Shown: piece by piece, positions 32,549 to 43,626 of the stretch
How positions within the stretch are numbered: the stretch's first letter is position 1
Layout: each line of letters starts with the position of its first letter
Assembly: GCA_016704145.1 (NCBI GenBank)
Contig: JADJAS010000004.1
Span: 62,001-126,000, forward strand
Source: Rhodocyclaceae bacterium
GTDB lineage: Bacteria > Pseudomonadota > Gammaproteobacteria > Burkholderiales > Rhodocyclaceae
Reading direction: 5' to 3'
Length of the DNA: 64,000 bases
Translations under genes and position numbers: made by a program
Notes under the pieces: model-generated
What the model saw: only the letters and a program-made list of their open reading frames with translations
The model's database searches: none
What the model was told of the DNA's origin: nothing

Positions 32549-33317
32549 ATGACCGGCGACATCTACTCCATCGCCGGCAAGGTGGCCCTGATCACCGGCG
32601 GATCGCGGGGCATCGGCCAGTCCATCGCCGAGTTGTTCGCCGAGCGCGGTGCCGAGGTGATCATCTGTTCGCGCAAACAGCAGGATCTCGATGTAGTGGC
32701 GGCAGGGATTCGCGCCAAGGGCGGCAAGGCGCACGCCATCCAGGCGCACGTTGGCAAACTCGATGACATCGAGCGATTGGTCGGCTTGCTCGATGAGCGT
32801 GGCCTCGCCGTCGATGTGCTGGTCAACAATGCCGGCATCAGTCCGCCCAATGCCGGGACATTCTGCGACACGACGCCGGCGTTGTGGGACAAGATCATGG
32901 AGGTGAATGTCCGCGGGCCCTTTTTCCTGACGGCGGCATTGGGCAGGAAAATGGCGGAACGCGGCAGCGGTGCGATCGTCAACATCAGCACGACGTCGGC
33001 GCTGATGGCGCAGCCCGAGATCGGCGCCTACTGTGTCTCCAAGGCCGCGCTGAACACCATGACCCGCTGTTTCGCCAGGGAACTCGGGACCGCGGGGCGT
33101 GCGCGTGAATGCCATCTCCTGCGGCGTCATCAAGACGGCCATGGGCGATCACACCATGAACGATCCGCAGCGCTACGCCGACATGATGAAAGTCAATCCG
33201 CTCAAGCGCGTCGGTTATCCCGAGGAAGTCGCCGCGGCGGCGCTCTTCCTGGCCAGTGATGCCGCCAGCTACAGCTCGGGTGTCATCCTGCAGGTGGATG
33301 GCGGCGTGCTGAGCTGA
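32549..33317 (+). pseudogene. Short-chain dehydrogenase split by a one-base frameshift
   Basis: The 5' frame encodes a normal SDR up to about residue 183 (TGGSRGIG, NNAGISPPNAG, NISTTSAL, YCVSKAALNTMT, RCFARELGTAG) and then runs into an unrelated tail ending at 33259. The expected SDR C-terminus (RVNAISCGVIKTAMGD to SGVILQVDGGVLS) continues in another frame from about 33099 to 33317. Removing one G from the GGGG at 33094-33097 restores a 255-residue protein reading TAGVRVNA. Either the gene is freshly broken or a G was miscounted in the sequence. The intact protein would be a FabG-like dehydrogenase closing the unit, one base after the CoA ligase. Confidence 0.85.
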
Positions 33318-33381
33318 TTTCGCGGTGGCACGCCCGCTTGCCGTTCGTCATGGCTTGCCTGATCGCGCGAGGGCCGCAACA

Positions 33382-34212
33382 ATGAAGAAGCACTTGCTCG
33401 TATTGCTGGCGGCGATGGCCGCGGCGGCCTGCGGCAGTCAGCCGCGAACGCCCAAGGTGGAGGCGGGCGTGGAGGCGGGCGCGTCCGATCCTCGCTTTCC
33501 AGGCTTTCTGCCTGGCTACGTGTCCAGGGAGGCGCTGGTCGATAGCCTGGCCTTGCTGCCACCTCCGCCGGAGGCCGGTTCTTCCGCGCAGGCGGCCGAC
33601 GACGCATCCCGCCAGGCCGCCCGTCGCTGGCGCGCGACGCCACGCTGGGCATGGGCGGCGCGGGACGCGGAGTTGCGCTTCCCGCAGGCGGCGACGACCT
33701 TTGCCTGCGCGCTCGGCACGGCTGTTTCCACCGAGGCAACACCGAAGCTGGTGACCCTGTTGCGACGTACCCTGGCCGACGCGGGCCTGGCCACCTACCG
33801 CGCGAAAGATCACTACAAGCGCATGCGGCCCTTTGTCGCGGCCGGCGATCCGATGTGCGATCCGGAGCATGAGTCGATGCTGCGCGGCGACGGCTCGTAT
33901 CCATCCGGCCACGCGGCGATCGGCATGGCTTGGGCGCTGGTGCTGACCGAACTGGCACCCGAGCGCGTCGACGCGCTGTTGCAGCGGGGCATGGCTTTCG
34001 GTCAGAGCCGCGTGGTCTGCAACGTGCATTGGCAAAGCGACGTCGAGGCCGGGCGACTGGTGGGGGCAGCCGTTGTCGCTCAGTTGCGCACGCGGCCCGA
34101 GTTCGCCGAGCAACTGACGGCCGTCCGTGCCGAGGTGGCGGCGGCGCGCGTGGCGGGTTCGCGGCCGGAGTCCGATTGTGCGGCGGAGGGCCGGGAACTC
34201 GCCGGGCGCTGA
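33382..34212 (+). CDS. Class A acid phosphatase (PhoN/PAP2 type), probable lipoprotein
   Basis: 276 residues. An N-terminal signal MKKHLLVLLAAMAAAACGSQ ends in a lipobox-like AAAC, suggesting a lipid-anchored periplasmic protein. The class A nonspecific acid phosphatase signature is present: KDHYKRMRPF (Lys and Arg), GDGSYPSGHAAIGMAWALVL with Ser and His, and SRVVCNVHWQSDVEAGR (Arg, catalytic His, Asp). It removes phosphate from organic monoesters in the periplasm. ATG 33382 is chosen because the signal peptide begins there. Its place between two SDR genes at the end of the steroid region may be incidental; a role in uptake of phosphorylated substrates is unproven. Confidence 0.9.
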   Translation: MKKHLLVLLAAMAAAACGSQPRTPKVEAGVEAGASDPRFPGFLPGYVSREALVDSLALLPPPPEAGSSAQAADDASRQAARRWRATPRWAWAARDAELRFPQAATTFACALGTAVSTEATPKLVTLLRRTLADAGLATYRAKDHYKRMRPFVAAGDPMCDPEHESMLRGDGSYPSGHAAIGMAWALVLTELAPERVDALLQRGMAFGQSRVVCNVHWQSDVEAGRLVGAAVVAQLRTRPEFAEQLTAVRAEVAAARVAGSRPESDCAAEGRELAGR

Positions 34213-34242
34213 ATCCAGACAGACCACCCAAGGGAGGGAATC

Positions 34243-34986
34243 ATGCAAGACGTACGACGAGTTGCCGTGATCACCGGGGGCGGTACCGGCATCGGCCGCG
34301 CCATCGCGCTTCGACTGGCTCGGGATGGCCTGGCCATTGTCGTCGGCTTCTCGCGTTCGGCCGAAGGTGCCGCCGAAACGGTGGCCGCGATCGAACGGGC
34401 CGGCGGAGCGTCCTTCCAGCATCGCGTCGACATCGCCAGCGAAGACGAAGTGGCCGGCTTTTTCGCCGCCGCCAAGGCCCGTTACGGCCGAGTCGATGTG
34501 GTGGTGAACAACGCTGGGATCGGGCACATGAAGGCGTTTGCCGATATTCCCATGAGCCACTACGACTACACCTTCAACACCAATGCCCGCGGCACGTTCC
34601 TCATGTGCCGCGAGGCGGCCCGCCAGATCGAGGACCACGGCCGCGTCATCAATCTATCGACCGGCGCGACTGCCGCCAATCCCGAGCGCATGGCGCTTTA
34701 CGTGGGCAGCAAGATGGCGGTGGAAGGCTTCACCAAGGTCCTGGCGCGCGAGTTGGCACCGCGGGGAATTACCGTCAACGCGGTGTCTCCCGGGATGACC
34801 GACACGCCGATGCTGCTGGGCGGCGATGCCGATGCTTTGCGCAAGTATGGTGCAGCCAGCGCGGCGATGCGGCGGCTGGGTCAGCCCGAGGATATCGCCG
34901 ACGCGGTGGCCGCGCTGGTATCGAACGACGGGCGCTGGATCACCGGCCAGGTGCTACATGTCGATGGCGGGACGATCATCGTCTAG
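34243..34986 (+). CDS. Short-chain dehydrogenase/reductase, FabG-like
   Basis: A complete 247-residue classical SDR: TGGGTGIGRAIALRLARDG, VVNNAGIGHMKAF, catalytic Ser in INLSTGATAANP, YVGSKMAVEGFTKVL, GITVNAVSPGMTDTPML and the C-terminal RWITGQVLHVDGG. GGGAGGGAATC precedes the ATG. It begins 30 bases after the acid phosphatase and its stop overlaps the convergent lipoprotein gene by four bases, so it ends the plus-strand series. Substrate not determinable; it might back up the frameshifted SDR at 32549, with which it shares the general family only. Confidence 0.85.
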   Translation: MQDVRRVAVITGGGTGIGRAIALRLARDGLAIVVGFSRSAEGAAETVAAIERAGGASFQHRVDIASEDEVAGFFAAAKARYGRVDVVVNNAGIGHMKAFADIPMSHYDYTFNTNARGTFLMCREAARQIEDHGRVINLSTGATAANPERMALYVGSKMAVEGFTKVLARELAPRGITVNAVSPGMTDTPMLLGGDADALRKYGAASAAMRRLGQPEDIADAVAALVSNDGRWITGQVLHVDGGTIIV

Positions 34987-35474
34987 CCTTTCGGCTCAAC
35001 CCGGCGGCTGGTGCGGGTGATCAGCCCGCTGGCCGGATCGAAGTGGGCGTGGAAGTGCGCCTCTTCAGTCGGTATGCTCCCGGCGATTCGCCAGTCCCAG
35101 ACTTCCTCGTTCGCATTCGCATAGGTGACGACCGAGCCCGGCCTGCCGATCAACCGCTGCACGTCGGCGCGATCCATGCCGGCCATGACCTTGGCCAGAT
35201 TCGCTTCCGTCAGCACTTGTTCCATCCTGACCAGGACGCGGTCGGCGCCGATGGTGGCCATGTAGCACTCGCTGCCGTTGGGTTGGCGATTGAATTCCCA
35301 AGTCATCGAGCCGTCCGGGTTGGCGTACTCGGCGGTGGGTTGCCCCATGCGCGCACGAACTTCGTCGGCGGTCGATATGCCCGGCTTGAGTTCCTTCAGT
35401 GCTACATAGTCACAGCCGGGCAAGGCGCTGGCGATTGCCGTGACGGCAACGCCCAGCCAAGCGGGTTTTTTCAT
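34983..35474 (-). CDS. BamE/SmpA-like lipoprotein
   Basis: 163 residues with a lipoprotein signal (MKKPAWLGVAVTAIASALPG then Cys21). The mature part contains two BamE/SmpA-type repeats: KELKPGISTADEVRARMGQP with TAEYANPDGSMTWEF, and VMAGMDRADVQRLIGRPGSV with VWDWRI. Such small folds bind peptides or barrel-assembly partners in the outer-membrane periplasmic leaflet; the true BamE subunit has one repeat and is usually elsewhere, so this is a paralogue. It is divergent from the patatin gene at 35540 over 65 bases and convergent with the SDR. Confidence 0.75.
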   Translation of the reverse strand: MKKPAWLGVAVTAIASALPGCDYVALKELKPGISTADEVRARMGQPTAEYANPDGSMTWEFNRQPNGSECYMATIGADRVLVRMEQVLTEANLAKVMAGMDRADVQRLIGRPGSVVTYANANEEVWDWRIAGSIPTEEAHFHAHFDPASGLITRTSRRVEPKG

Positions 35475-35539
35475 TCACAGTCTCCTTGATACCCGATATT
35501 CAAGCATGGATTGCTTGCGTTCGGCATTATCATCCACCT

Positions 35540-37390
35540 ATGTCAAGCAAGGATTCCCAGGACTACCAGCGCCAGTTGCTGATTGCCATCCTCGATGGCA
35601 TGCTCGGCGGCGAAGGCGAAACCGTCGTCGACGCGCTGCTGCCGCGGCTGACGTGGCATCACCTTCAGGCGGGCGACGTGCTGTTCGAACAGGGCGACGT
35701 CGGCGATGACCTCTTCCTCGTCGTCAGCGGACGCTTGCGCGCCGTCGTCAAGGGACCCGATGGCGAACGCATGCCGGTCGGTGAGATCATGCGCGGTCAA
35801 AGCATCGGCGAGATGGCGATGATGACCGGTCGCCCCCGTCGCGCCGGTATCGTGGCGATGCGCGACAGCATGCTGGTGCGCTTGTCGCGCGAGGCCTACG
35901 AGGAACTGGTGCACCGTTTTCCCCGGTTGGCGATCACTTTGACGCGGACGATCATTGACCGGTTGCGCCAGACTTTCCGTCCGCAGGCGAGGGTGACGCG
36001 CCCCGTCAATATTTGCCTGATGGCGGTCACCGACGGTATCGATGTTGTCCGGCTGGCGCATGCCGTGGCGCGCCGGCTATCGCACGGCAACCGTGTCCTG
36101 GTCATCGCCCGCGATAGTCAGGAAGCGGAGCCTCTGAGTCCCGAGCACTATCGGCGATTGACCCACTGGTTGGACGACGTCGAAGCCCGTCATGAGTTCC
36201 TGGTGTTCGTGGCCGAGACCGCGCCGAGCGAGTGGACGCGGCGTTGCCTGAAAGCCGCCGACGAGGTGGTGCTGCTGGCCCGCGCCGATCTGCCGTCGCG
36301 AGCCGACCCGTCGGCCGGCTTGGTGGCCACCCGGCGCACGCTGGTCTTGCTGCACGACCAGCACAAGCGAATGCCGGGTGGGACGCGCGACTGGCTGGTT
36401 CGCCTTGGCGTGAGTGCGCATTTGCACATCCGGCCGGAACTGGACCGCGACATTGCGCGACTGGCGCGCGTGCTTAGCGGCACCGACATCGGCTTGGTGC
36501 TTTCCGGCGGCGGCGCGCGCGGCTTCGCCCATCTGGGCGTGCTGAAGGCGCTCGATGCGTTCGGCGCGCAGGTCGACTGCATCGGCGGCGCCAGCATCGG
36601 CGCGATCATGGGAGCGTATTGCGCCTTCGACATGCCGGTGGCGGACATGATCGACCAGGCCCGACGGGCGTTCGCGCGCGGACCGACTTCGGACGTGAAC
36701 GTGATTCCGATGCAATCGTTGATCGGCGGCCGGCGGCTCAAGACAGTGATAGACGCCGCCGTGCGGCAGGCCACCGACGGCGACATCGACGTCGAGGACA
36801 CCTGGAAGAGCCTGTTCTGCGTCGTGTCGAATTACACCAGTGCCACCGAGGTCACCGTCCGGCGCGGCAATCTGGCCAAGTGGCTGCGCACCAGCGTTTC
36901 CATTCCTGGTGTGCTGCCCCTGGTGGTGCACGGTGGCGAATTGCTCGGCGATGGCGGCACTTTCAACAACTTTCCCACCGATGTCATGGTCGATCAGGGC
37001 ACCGGCTTCGTCATCGGCAGCGACTTGCTGCAGAAGGGCTTCGACCCCGTCGAGGTAGATGAACTGCCCAGTAATCGCCAGTTGCTGCTGGACCGGTTAA
37101 GGTTGCACCAGGCGCGGCGTTTTCATGTTCCCGGTCTGACGAGCATCCTGGTCAACTCGATGATGTTGGCGAGTCAGGCGCGTCAGCGCGACGCCCGCAT
37201 GCGCACCGACATCTGTTTCACACCGGCCATGAATGGCATAGGCATGCTCGACTGGCGCAAGTTCGACCGCATCGTCGATCTCGGTTATCGCCATGCTAGC
37301 GAAGTCCTCGAAGGCCTGTCTTCTGACCAGGCTGCGCGCTTGCGGGGCGCGGGCATCGCCGCGCGCGGCGTCGTGCTGCGCGCGGAGTGA
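35540..37390 (+). CDS. Cyclic-nucleotide-binding patatin-like phospholipase (NTE family)
   Basis: 616 residues in three parts. An N-terminal cyclic-nucleotide-binding domain (about 35-140; LFEQGDVGDDLFLVVSGRLR, GEIMRGQSIGEMAMMTGRPR) is followed by a linker Rossmann-like region (155-310) and a C-terminal patatin domain (317-520). The patatin domain has GGGARGFAHLG (oxyanion), GGASIGAIMG with nucleophile Ser352, and the dyad Asp in LLGDGGTFNNFP. This matches bacterial neuropathy-target-esterase relatives that hydrolyse phospholipid acyl chains, possibly under cyclic-nucleotide control. ATG 35540 was preferred over 35486. It is monocistronic; a copy of the interspersed repeat begins four bases after its stop. 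Confidence 0.88.
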   Translation: MSSKDSQDYQRQLLIAILDGMLGGEGETVVDALLPRLTWHHLQAGDVLFEQGDVGDDLFLVVSGRLRAVVKGPDGERMPVGEIMRGQSIGEMAMMTGRPRRAGIVAMRDSMLVRLSREAYEELVHRFPRLAITLTRTIIDRLRQTFRPQARVTRPVNICLMAVTDGIDVVRLAHAVARRLSHGNRVLVIARDSQEAEPLSPEHYRRLTHWLDDVEARHEFLVFVAETAPSEWTRRCLKAADEVVLLARADLPSRADPSAGLVATRRTLVLLHDQHKRMPGGTRDWLVRLGVSAHLHIRPELDRDIARLARVLSGTDIGLVLSGGGARGFAHLGVLKALDAFGAQVDCIGGASIGAIMGAYCAFDMPVADMIDQARRAFARGPTSDVNVIPMQSLIGGRRLKTVIDAAVRQATDGDIDVEDTWKSLFCVVSNYTSATEVTVRRGNLAKWLRTSVSIPGVLPLVVHGGELLGDGGTFNNFPTDVMVDQGTGFVIGSDLLQKGFDPVEVDELPSNRQLLLDRLRLHQARRFHVPGLTSILVNSMMLASQARQRDARMRTDICFTPAMNGIGMLDWRKFDRIVDLGYRHASEVLEGLSSDQAARLRGAGIAARGVVLRAE

Positions 37391-37394
37391 TGCA

Positions 37395-37418
37395 GGCGTT
37401 CCGCCGCGGCTGACTTTC
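37395..37418 (+). repeat. 24-base interspersed repeat, copy B
   Basis: GGCGTTCCGC + C + GCGGCTGACTTTC, starting four bases after the stop of the patatin gene, between convergent genes. Confidence 0.75.
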
Positions 37419-37433
37419 CGCGACCCGGGCCGA

Positions 37434-39254
<1,821 letters not shown>

Positions 39255-39320
39255 GGGATGGTGGCCGGCATGCGGCGGCCGGTTAGTGGCGCGAAAGGGC
39301 GCGAATTCTAGCATGGAGCC

Positions 39321-39344
39321 GGCGTTCCACCACGGCTGACTTTC
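39321..39344 (+). repeat. 24-base interspersed repeat, copy C
   Basis: GGCGTTCCAC + C + ACGGCTGACTTTC in the 112-base gap between divergent typA and the phosphorylase gene. The rest of that gap (39255-39366) shows no clear promoter boxes to me. Confidence 0.75.
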
Positions 39345-39366
39345 AACGAAATCCAAGGAATTTCAC

Positions 39367-40113
39367 ATGCTTGCAGTGATTGGCGGCAGCGGGCTGACAC
39401 AACTGGCGAACCTCGACGTCACCCGGCGCGAGGTGGTGCGCACACCTTTCGGCGAACCCTCGGGCGCACTCACGTTCGGTCGGATCGGATGCCAGGAAGT
39501 GGTGTTTCTGGCGCGGCACGGTCATGGCCACACCATCCCGCCGCATGGGGTGAACTATCGGGCCAATCTGTGGGCCCTGGCCAGGAGCGCGGGCGCGGCG
39601 GGCGTGATCTCCGTCGCGTCGGTCGGCGGCATCCGCGCCGACCTGCCGCCCGGTAGCCTCGCCGTGCCGCATCAGATCATCGACTACACCTGGGGCCGCA
39701 ACAGCACGTTCCACGACAATGGCGATGCGCCGGTGGTGCATGTGGATTTCACCGAGCCATATGACCGCGCGTTGCGCGAACGGCTGTTGGCCGCCGCCGT
39801 CGAGGCCGATTTGGCCGTGGTCGACGGTGGCGTGTATGCCGCCACCCAGGGACCGCGGCTGGAGACCGCCGCCGAGATCGACCGCCTGCAACGGGATGGC
39901 GCCGACATGGTCGGCATGACTGGCATGCCAGAGGCATCGCTGGCGCGCGAGCTGGAAGTTCCCTATGCCGCGATCTGCGTGGTCGCCAACTGGGCGGCCG
40001 GTCGGGGCGACAGCGTGCGTGCGATCCGCTTCGACGCGCTCGAGGAAGTCCTGCAACGCGCCATGGTGCGTGTGCGCGGCGTGATCGCGCACTTGTGCGC
40101 GAAGACCCGCTGA
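39367..40113 (+). CDS. S-methyl-5'-thioinosine/thioadenosine phosphorylase family protein
   Basis: A 248-residue purine nucleoside phosphorylase (PNP/MTAP) family member: MLAVIGGSGL, VVFLARHGHGHTIPPHGVNY with the phosphate-binding His pair, SVASVGGIRADLPPGSLAVP, GVYAATQGPRLETAAEIDRL and GADMVGMTGMPEASLARELE. It phosphorolyses a 5'-methylthio-nucleoside in polyamine-linked methionine salvage. Pseudomonads use a very similar enzyme specific for methylthioinosine (MTIP), and the length agrees; MTAP specificity is not excluded. An AAGGAATTTCAC ribosome site precedes the ATG. Convergent with glnD after 8 bases. Confidence 0.85.
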   Translation: MLAVIGGSGLTQLANLDVTRREVVRTPFGEPSGALTFGRIGCQEVVFLARHGHGHTIPPHGVNYRANLWALARSAGAAGVISVASVGGIRADLPPGSLAVPHQIIDYTWGRNSTFHDNGDAPVVHVDFTEPYDRALRERLLAAAVEADLAVVDGGVYAATQGPRLETAAEIDRLQRDGADMVGMTGMPEASLARELEVPYAAICVVANWAAGRGDSVRAIRFDALEEVLQRAMVRVRGVIAHLCAKTR

Positions 40114-40121
40114 GCCGCGGT

Positions 40122-42701
40122 TCAGACGCGTAAGGCTTCCAGCAGTTCCTGCTCGATATTGACGAGGCTGGCCGTCTTGCCGAGTTCGGCGCCGGCGATG
40201 ACAAAGGTGTCCTCGACGCGCTCGCCCAGGGTGGCGATTCTTGCCGAACCGATGAAAACGTCGTGCTGGCCGAGTATGCGAGCGATCGAGTAAAGCAGCC
40301 CGGGCCGGTCCGCCGCGGCGATCGTCATCACGTGCGAGGCGCCGCGTTCGTCCGGCACGATGTCCACTTCGGGCGTGATCGGAAAGTGCCTGACCTGGCG
40401 CGACAGGCGCACCGGCGGTGGTGCCTCGAGGGGCGGCTGGCGCTTGAGATGGTCGACCAGATCGTGTTCGATCAGGCCCAGCACGTCTCGATAGGCCAGA
40501 TGCTCGCCCGGATCGAGCAGGATGAAGCTGTCGAGCGCGTAGCCGTGACGCGTCGTGTGCACCGTGGCGGCGACGATCGAATAACCGAGTCGGGCGAAGA
40601 ATCCGCAAATCCTGGCGAACAGTTGCGGCTGATCCGCCACATAAACCATCACCTGGACGCCCTCGCCGGCGCGGTTGATGCGGGCGCGGACCACGGGCTC
40701 GCCGCTCTCCGGGCGATGGTAGAGCGTGTGCACGTGCCAGGCAATCTCGTCGGCATCGTGCTTGAGGAAGTAGCCGGTGTCCAGCCATTGCCAGAGCGCC
40801 TGCTCGGTGCCCGGGCGCAGCCCTCGGCGCTGCAACAGCGCCCGCGCTTCCTCCTGTCGCTCCGCGACGCCGGCCATCTGGGGCGGTGCGTCGCCGCGCA
40901 ACAGTTGCGAGCTGGCGCGCAGCAGGTCTTCCAGCAGCTTGCCCTTCCAGGTGTTCCAAACCTTTGGACTGGTGCCGCGGATATCCGCCACGGTGAGCAG
41001 ATAGAGGGCAATCAGGCGCCGTTCGGTTCCAACCACGGTGGCGAAGCGGCGGATGACGTCCGGGTCGGCGAGATCCTGCTTCTGCGCCACTTGCGACATG
41101 GTCAGATGCTGGCCGACCAGGAAGACCACCAGGTCGGCGTCCTCGCCGACGATACCGTGGGCGCGGCAGAATCGCCGGGCATCGGCCATGCCGAGCCGCG
41201 AGTGATCGCCGCCGCGTCCCTTGGCGATGTCGTGGAACAGCGCGGCGACATACAGCAGCCAGGGTTTGTCGAAGCCGCTCATCAGCCGCGTGCAGAACGG
41301 GTGTTCGTGGGCAAAGTCAGCCACGGCGAGACGCCGCAGGTTGCGCACGACTTGCAGGATGTGCTGATCGACGGTGTAGGCATGGAACAGGTCGTGTTGC
41401 ATCTGCCCGACGATGCGGCCGAAGGCCGGCAGGTAGTTGCCGAGAATGTCGTACTGGTTCATCCGCCGGAGTTCATGGACCAGGCCGCGCTTTTCCTTGA
41501 ACAGGGCCATGAACAGCCCCGGTGCCGCCGGCGAGCGCCGCAGCGCGGAACCGGCGAGCTTGCGCGCTCGCCAGAGCGCGCGCAAGGTGCGTGCCGTCAT
41601 GCCACGTAGTTCGGGGCGCCGGGCAAGCAGCAGGAAGCTTTCGAGAATGGCCTCCGGCGCGCGCTGGAATAGATCGTCATCGCGAATATCGAGTAGGTCG
41701 CGCACCATCTGGAAGCGATCATCGATGACGATGGGCGTCGGCGTCGGACCGGGCGTGAGCCGGCCGCCGAGATTCTGCAGCACGAGCGTATTGAGTTGGG
41801 TGACCAGCTTGGCATTGCGGTAATAGCGCTGCATCAGCAGTTCCGAGCCTCGCTTGCTCGACGAGGGGCGGATGCCGAAGCTGGTGGCTAGCGCCTCCTG
41901 AATCTCGAAGGAAAGCCGGTCCTCGCGGCGACCGGCCAGGTGGTGGAGACGAATGCGCAGGTGCCGCAGGAACAGCTCGGCGCGCGCCAGCTGCCGGGCC
42001 TCCTCGACGGCGACCAGGCCGTTCCGCGCCAGATCCTGCCAGCCCGCGCCCAGCTGGCCGGCGCGCGCGACCCACAGGATCACTTGCAGGTCCCGCAGTC
42101 CTCCCGGGCTTTCCTTGCTGTTCGGTTCGAGCGCGAACGGCGTGTCGTTGAAGCGGGCGTAGCGCTCGGCCTGTTCCAGTTGCTTGGCCCGCAGGAAGGA
42201 CACCGGATCGATGGTGCCGAGGAAGCGATGTTCGAATTCGGCGAACAGGCGCCGGCTGCCGCAGAGCGGGCGGGCTTCCAGCAGCGAGGTGCGGACCGTG
42301 ATGTCCTGCTCGGCCTGCTCGAGGCATTCGGTGACGGTGCGGACGCTGTGGCCGATGTCCAGGCCAATGTCCCACAACAAGCCGATGAGGGCTTCAAGCC
42401 GATCGTGCCGGCCGAATCCTTCCGGAACGAGCAACAGCAAATCGACGTCGGACGCCGGATAGAGTTCGCCGCGGCCATAGCCGCCGACAGCGACAAGCGT
42501 GAGTTCCGATGGCATGGCCATCGCGCGCCAGATCTCGCGCAGCACGCGGTCGACCGCGCGCGCGCGGCCGCGCAACAGCGCGACGGCGGCGTTGCGGCGC
42601 TGGTACTCGGCGCGCAACTGGTCCTGGCCGGTGCGTAGCGTCGCCCGGGCGCGCTCGCCCAGTGCGGCAAGATCGAGGTTCGCGGCGAGTCCGGCTGGCA
42701 C
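40122..42701 (-). CDS. glnD: Bifunctional PII uridylyltransferase/uridylyl-removing enzyme
   Basis: 859 residues, typical GlnD. The N-terminal nucleotidyltransferase has VAVGGYGRGELYPASDVDLL, with the G-G-Y-G-R-G and D-x-D metal site near residue 80. The central HD domain has YVAALFHDIAKGRGGDHSRL. Two C-terminal ACT domains contain VMVYVADQPQLFARICGFFA and VMTIAAADRPGLLYSIARIL. GlnD uridylylates PII (GlnB/GlnK) under nitrogen limitation and removes UMP when glutamine binds the ACT domains. It is the second gene after map (7-base gap), the usual betaproteobacterial arrangement. Confidence 0.97.
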   Translation of the reverse strand: MPAGLAANLDLAALGERARATLRTGQDQLRAEYQRRNAAVALLRGRARAVDRVLREIWRAMAMPSELTLVAVGGYGRGELYPASDVDLLLLVPEGFGRHDRLEALIGLLWDIGLDIGHSVRTVTECLEQAEQDITVRTSLLEARPLCGSRRLFAEFEHRFLGTIDPVSFLRAKQLEQAERYARFNDTPFALEPNSKESPGGLRDLQVILWVARAGQLGAGWQDLARNGLVAVEEARQLARAELFLRHLRIRLHHLAGRREDRLSFEIQEALATSFGIRPSSSKRGSELLMQRYYRNAKLVTQLNTLVLQNLGGRLTPGPTPTPIVIDDRFQMVRDLLDIRDDDLFQRAPEAILESFLLLARRPELRGMTARTLRALWRARKLAGSALRRSPAAPGLFMALFKEKRGLVHELRRMNQYDILGNYLPAFGRIVGQMQHDLFHAYTVDQHILQVVRNLRRLAVADFAHEHPFCTRLMSGFDKPWLLYVAALFHDIAKGRGGDHSRLGMADARRFCRAHGIVGEDADLVVFLVGQHLTMSQVAQKQDLADPDVIRRFATVVGTERRLIALYLLTVADIRGTSPKVWNTWKGKLLEDLLRASSQLLRGDAPPQMAGVAERQEEARALLQRRGLRPGTEQALWQWLDTGYFLKHDADEIAWHVHTLYHRPESGEPVVRARINRAGEGVQVMVYVADQPQLFARICGFFARLGYSIVAATVHTTRHGYALDSFILLDPGEHLAYRDVLGLIEHDLVDHLKRQPPLEAPPPVRLSRQVRHFPITPEVDIVPDERGASHVMTIAAADRPGLLYSIARILGQHDVFIGSARIATLGERVEDTFVIAGAELGKTASLVNIEQELLEALRV
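41312..41335 (-). repeat. 24-base interspersed repeat, copy H (inside glnD, weaker)
   Basis: Reverse-strand match GGCGTCTCGC + C + GTGGCTGACTTTG within glnD, encoding part of RRLAVADFAHEH. It is less perfect than the others and could be a coding coincidence. Confidence 0.4.
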
Positions 42702-42708
42702 GGCGCCT

Positions 42709-43506
42709 TCAGGCGAACTTGGGCATGGGTGGCGCTGCCGCCGACAGCGTCAGTACTTCCACGCCGGTAGCGGTGACGGCCACGGTATGCTCCCACTGGG
42801 CAGAAAGACCGCGATCCTTGGTGACGATGGTCCAGCCGTCGGGCAGTTCGGAAATGGCGGCCTTGCCGGCGTTGATCATCGGTTCGATGGTGAATACCAT
42901 GCCCGGCTGAAGTTCCGGGCCGGTGCCGGCCTTGCCGTAGTGCAAGACCTGCGGCTCCTCGTGAAAGCTGCGGCCGATGCCGTGGCCGCAGAACTCGCGC
43001 ACCACCGAGAAGCCGTTGCGTTCCGCGTGGCGCTGGATGGCGGCGCCGATATCGCCGAGCCGGCCGCCCGGCCTGACCTGCGCGATGCCGAGCAACAGGC
43101 ACTCGAAGGTGATCAGGCAGAGTCGCTTGGCCAGGATCGAAGCTTCGCCGACGACGAACATGCGGCTGGTGTCGCCGTGCCAGCCGTCCTTGATGGTCGT
43201 GATGTCCAGATTGACGATGTCGCCCTTCTTCAGCGGCCGGTTGTTGGGCACGCCATGACAGACCTGATGGTTCACCGACGCGCAAATCGATTTGGGGTAT
43301 GGCGGATAGCCGGGGGGTGCATAGTTGAGCGGCGCCGGCACACAGCCCTGGACATCCACCATGTAGTCATGACACAGCCTATCAAGCTCGTCGGTTGTCA
43401 CGCCCGGCTTGACGAAGGGCGCAACGTAGTCGAGAACCTCGCCGGCGAGGCGGCAGGCAATGCGCATGCCATCGATTTCTTCGCCGTTCTTGATGATGAT
43501 GGCCAT
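42709..43506 (-). CDS. map: Methionine aminopeptidase, type I
   Basis: 265 residues of the pita-bread metallopeptidase fold: SICASVNHQVCHGVPNNRPL (His), DIVNLDITTIKDGWHGDTSR with the two metal-binding Asp residues, VVREFCGHGIGRSFHEEPQV with metal His, and MVFTIEPMI plus the QWEHTVAVT C-terminal Glu. It removes the initiator Met from nascent proteins. It is divergent from rpsB, as is common in proteobacteria, with the 196-base gap holding the rpsB promoter and leader. glnD follows it in one transcript. Confidence 0.97.
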   Translation of the reverse strand: MAIIIKNGEEIDGMRIACRLAGEVLDYVAPFVKPGVTTDELDRLCHDYMVDVQGCVPAPLNYAPPGYPPYPKSICASVNHQVCHGVPNNRPLKKGDIVNLDITTIKDGWHGDTSRMFVVGEASILAKRLCLITFECLLLGIAQVRPGGRLGDIGAAIQRHAERNGFSVVREFCGHGIGRSFHEEPQVLHYGKAGTGPELQPGMVFTIEPMINAGKAAISELPDGWTIVTKDRGLSAQWEHTVAVTATGVEVLTLSAAAPPMPKFA

Positions 43507-43558
43507 GGTTGGGATTTCGAAAAGGATCGCGACGATTCTACCGAAAGCGCCACGCCCC

Positions 43559-43588
43559 TTGATGGCGCGTCGTCCGCGCGGCTATAAT
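43559..43588 (+). promoter_or_regulatory. Sigma70-type promoter for rpsB-tsf
   Basis: TTGATG (43559-43564), an 18-base spacer and a consensus TATAAT (43583-43588), about 115 bases upstream of the rpsB start. This leaves a long leader with strong secondary structure. Confidence 0.75.
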
Positions 43589-43626
43589 CGCGCCCTTGCT
43601 CGGGGTGGGCCCGGGCAAAATCCACA

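Noticed and set aside
40263..41609. A 448-codon plus-strand open frame inside glnD
   Set aside because: Shadow of glnD, whose nucleotidyltransferase, HD and ACT motifs are all intact on the other strand.
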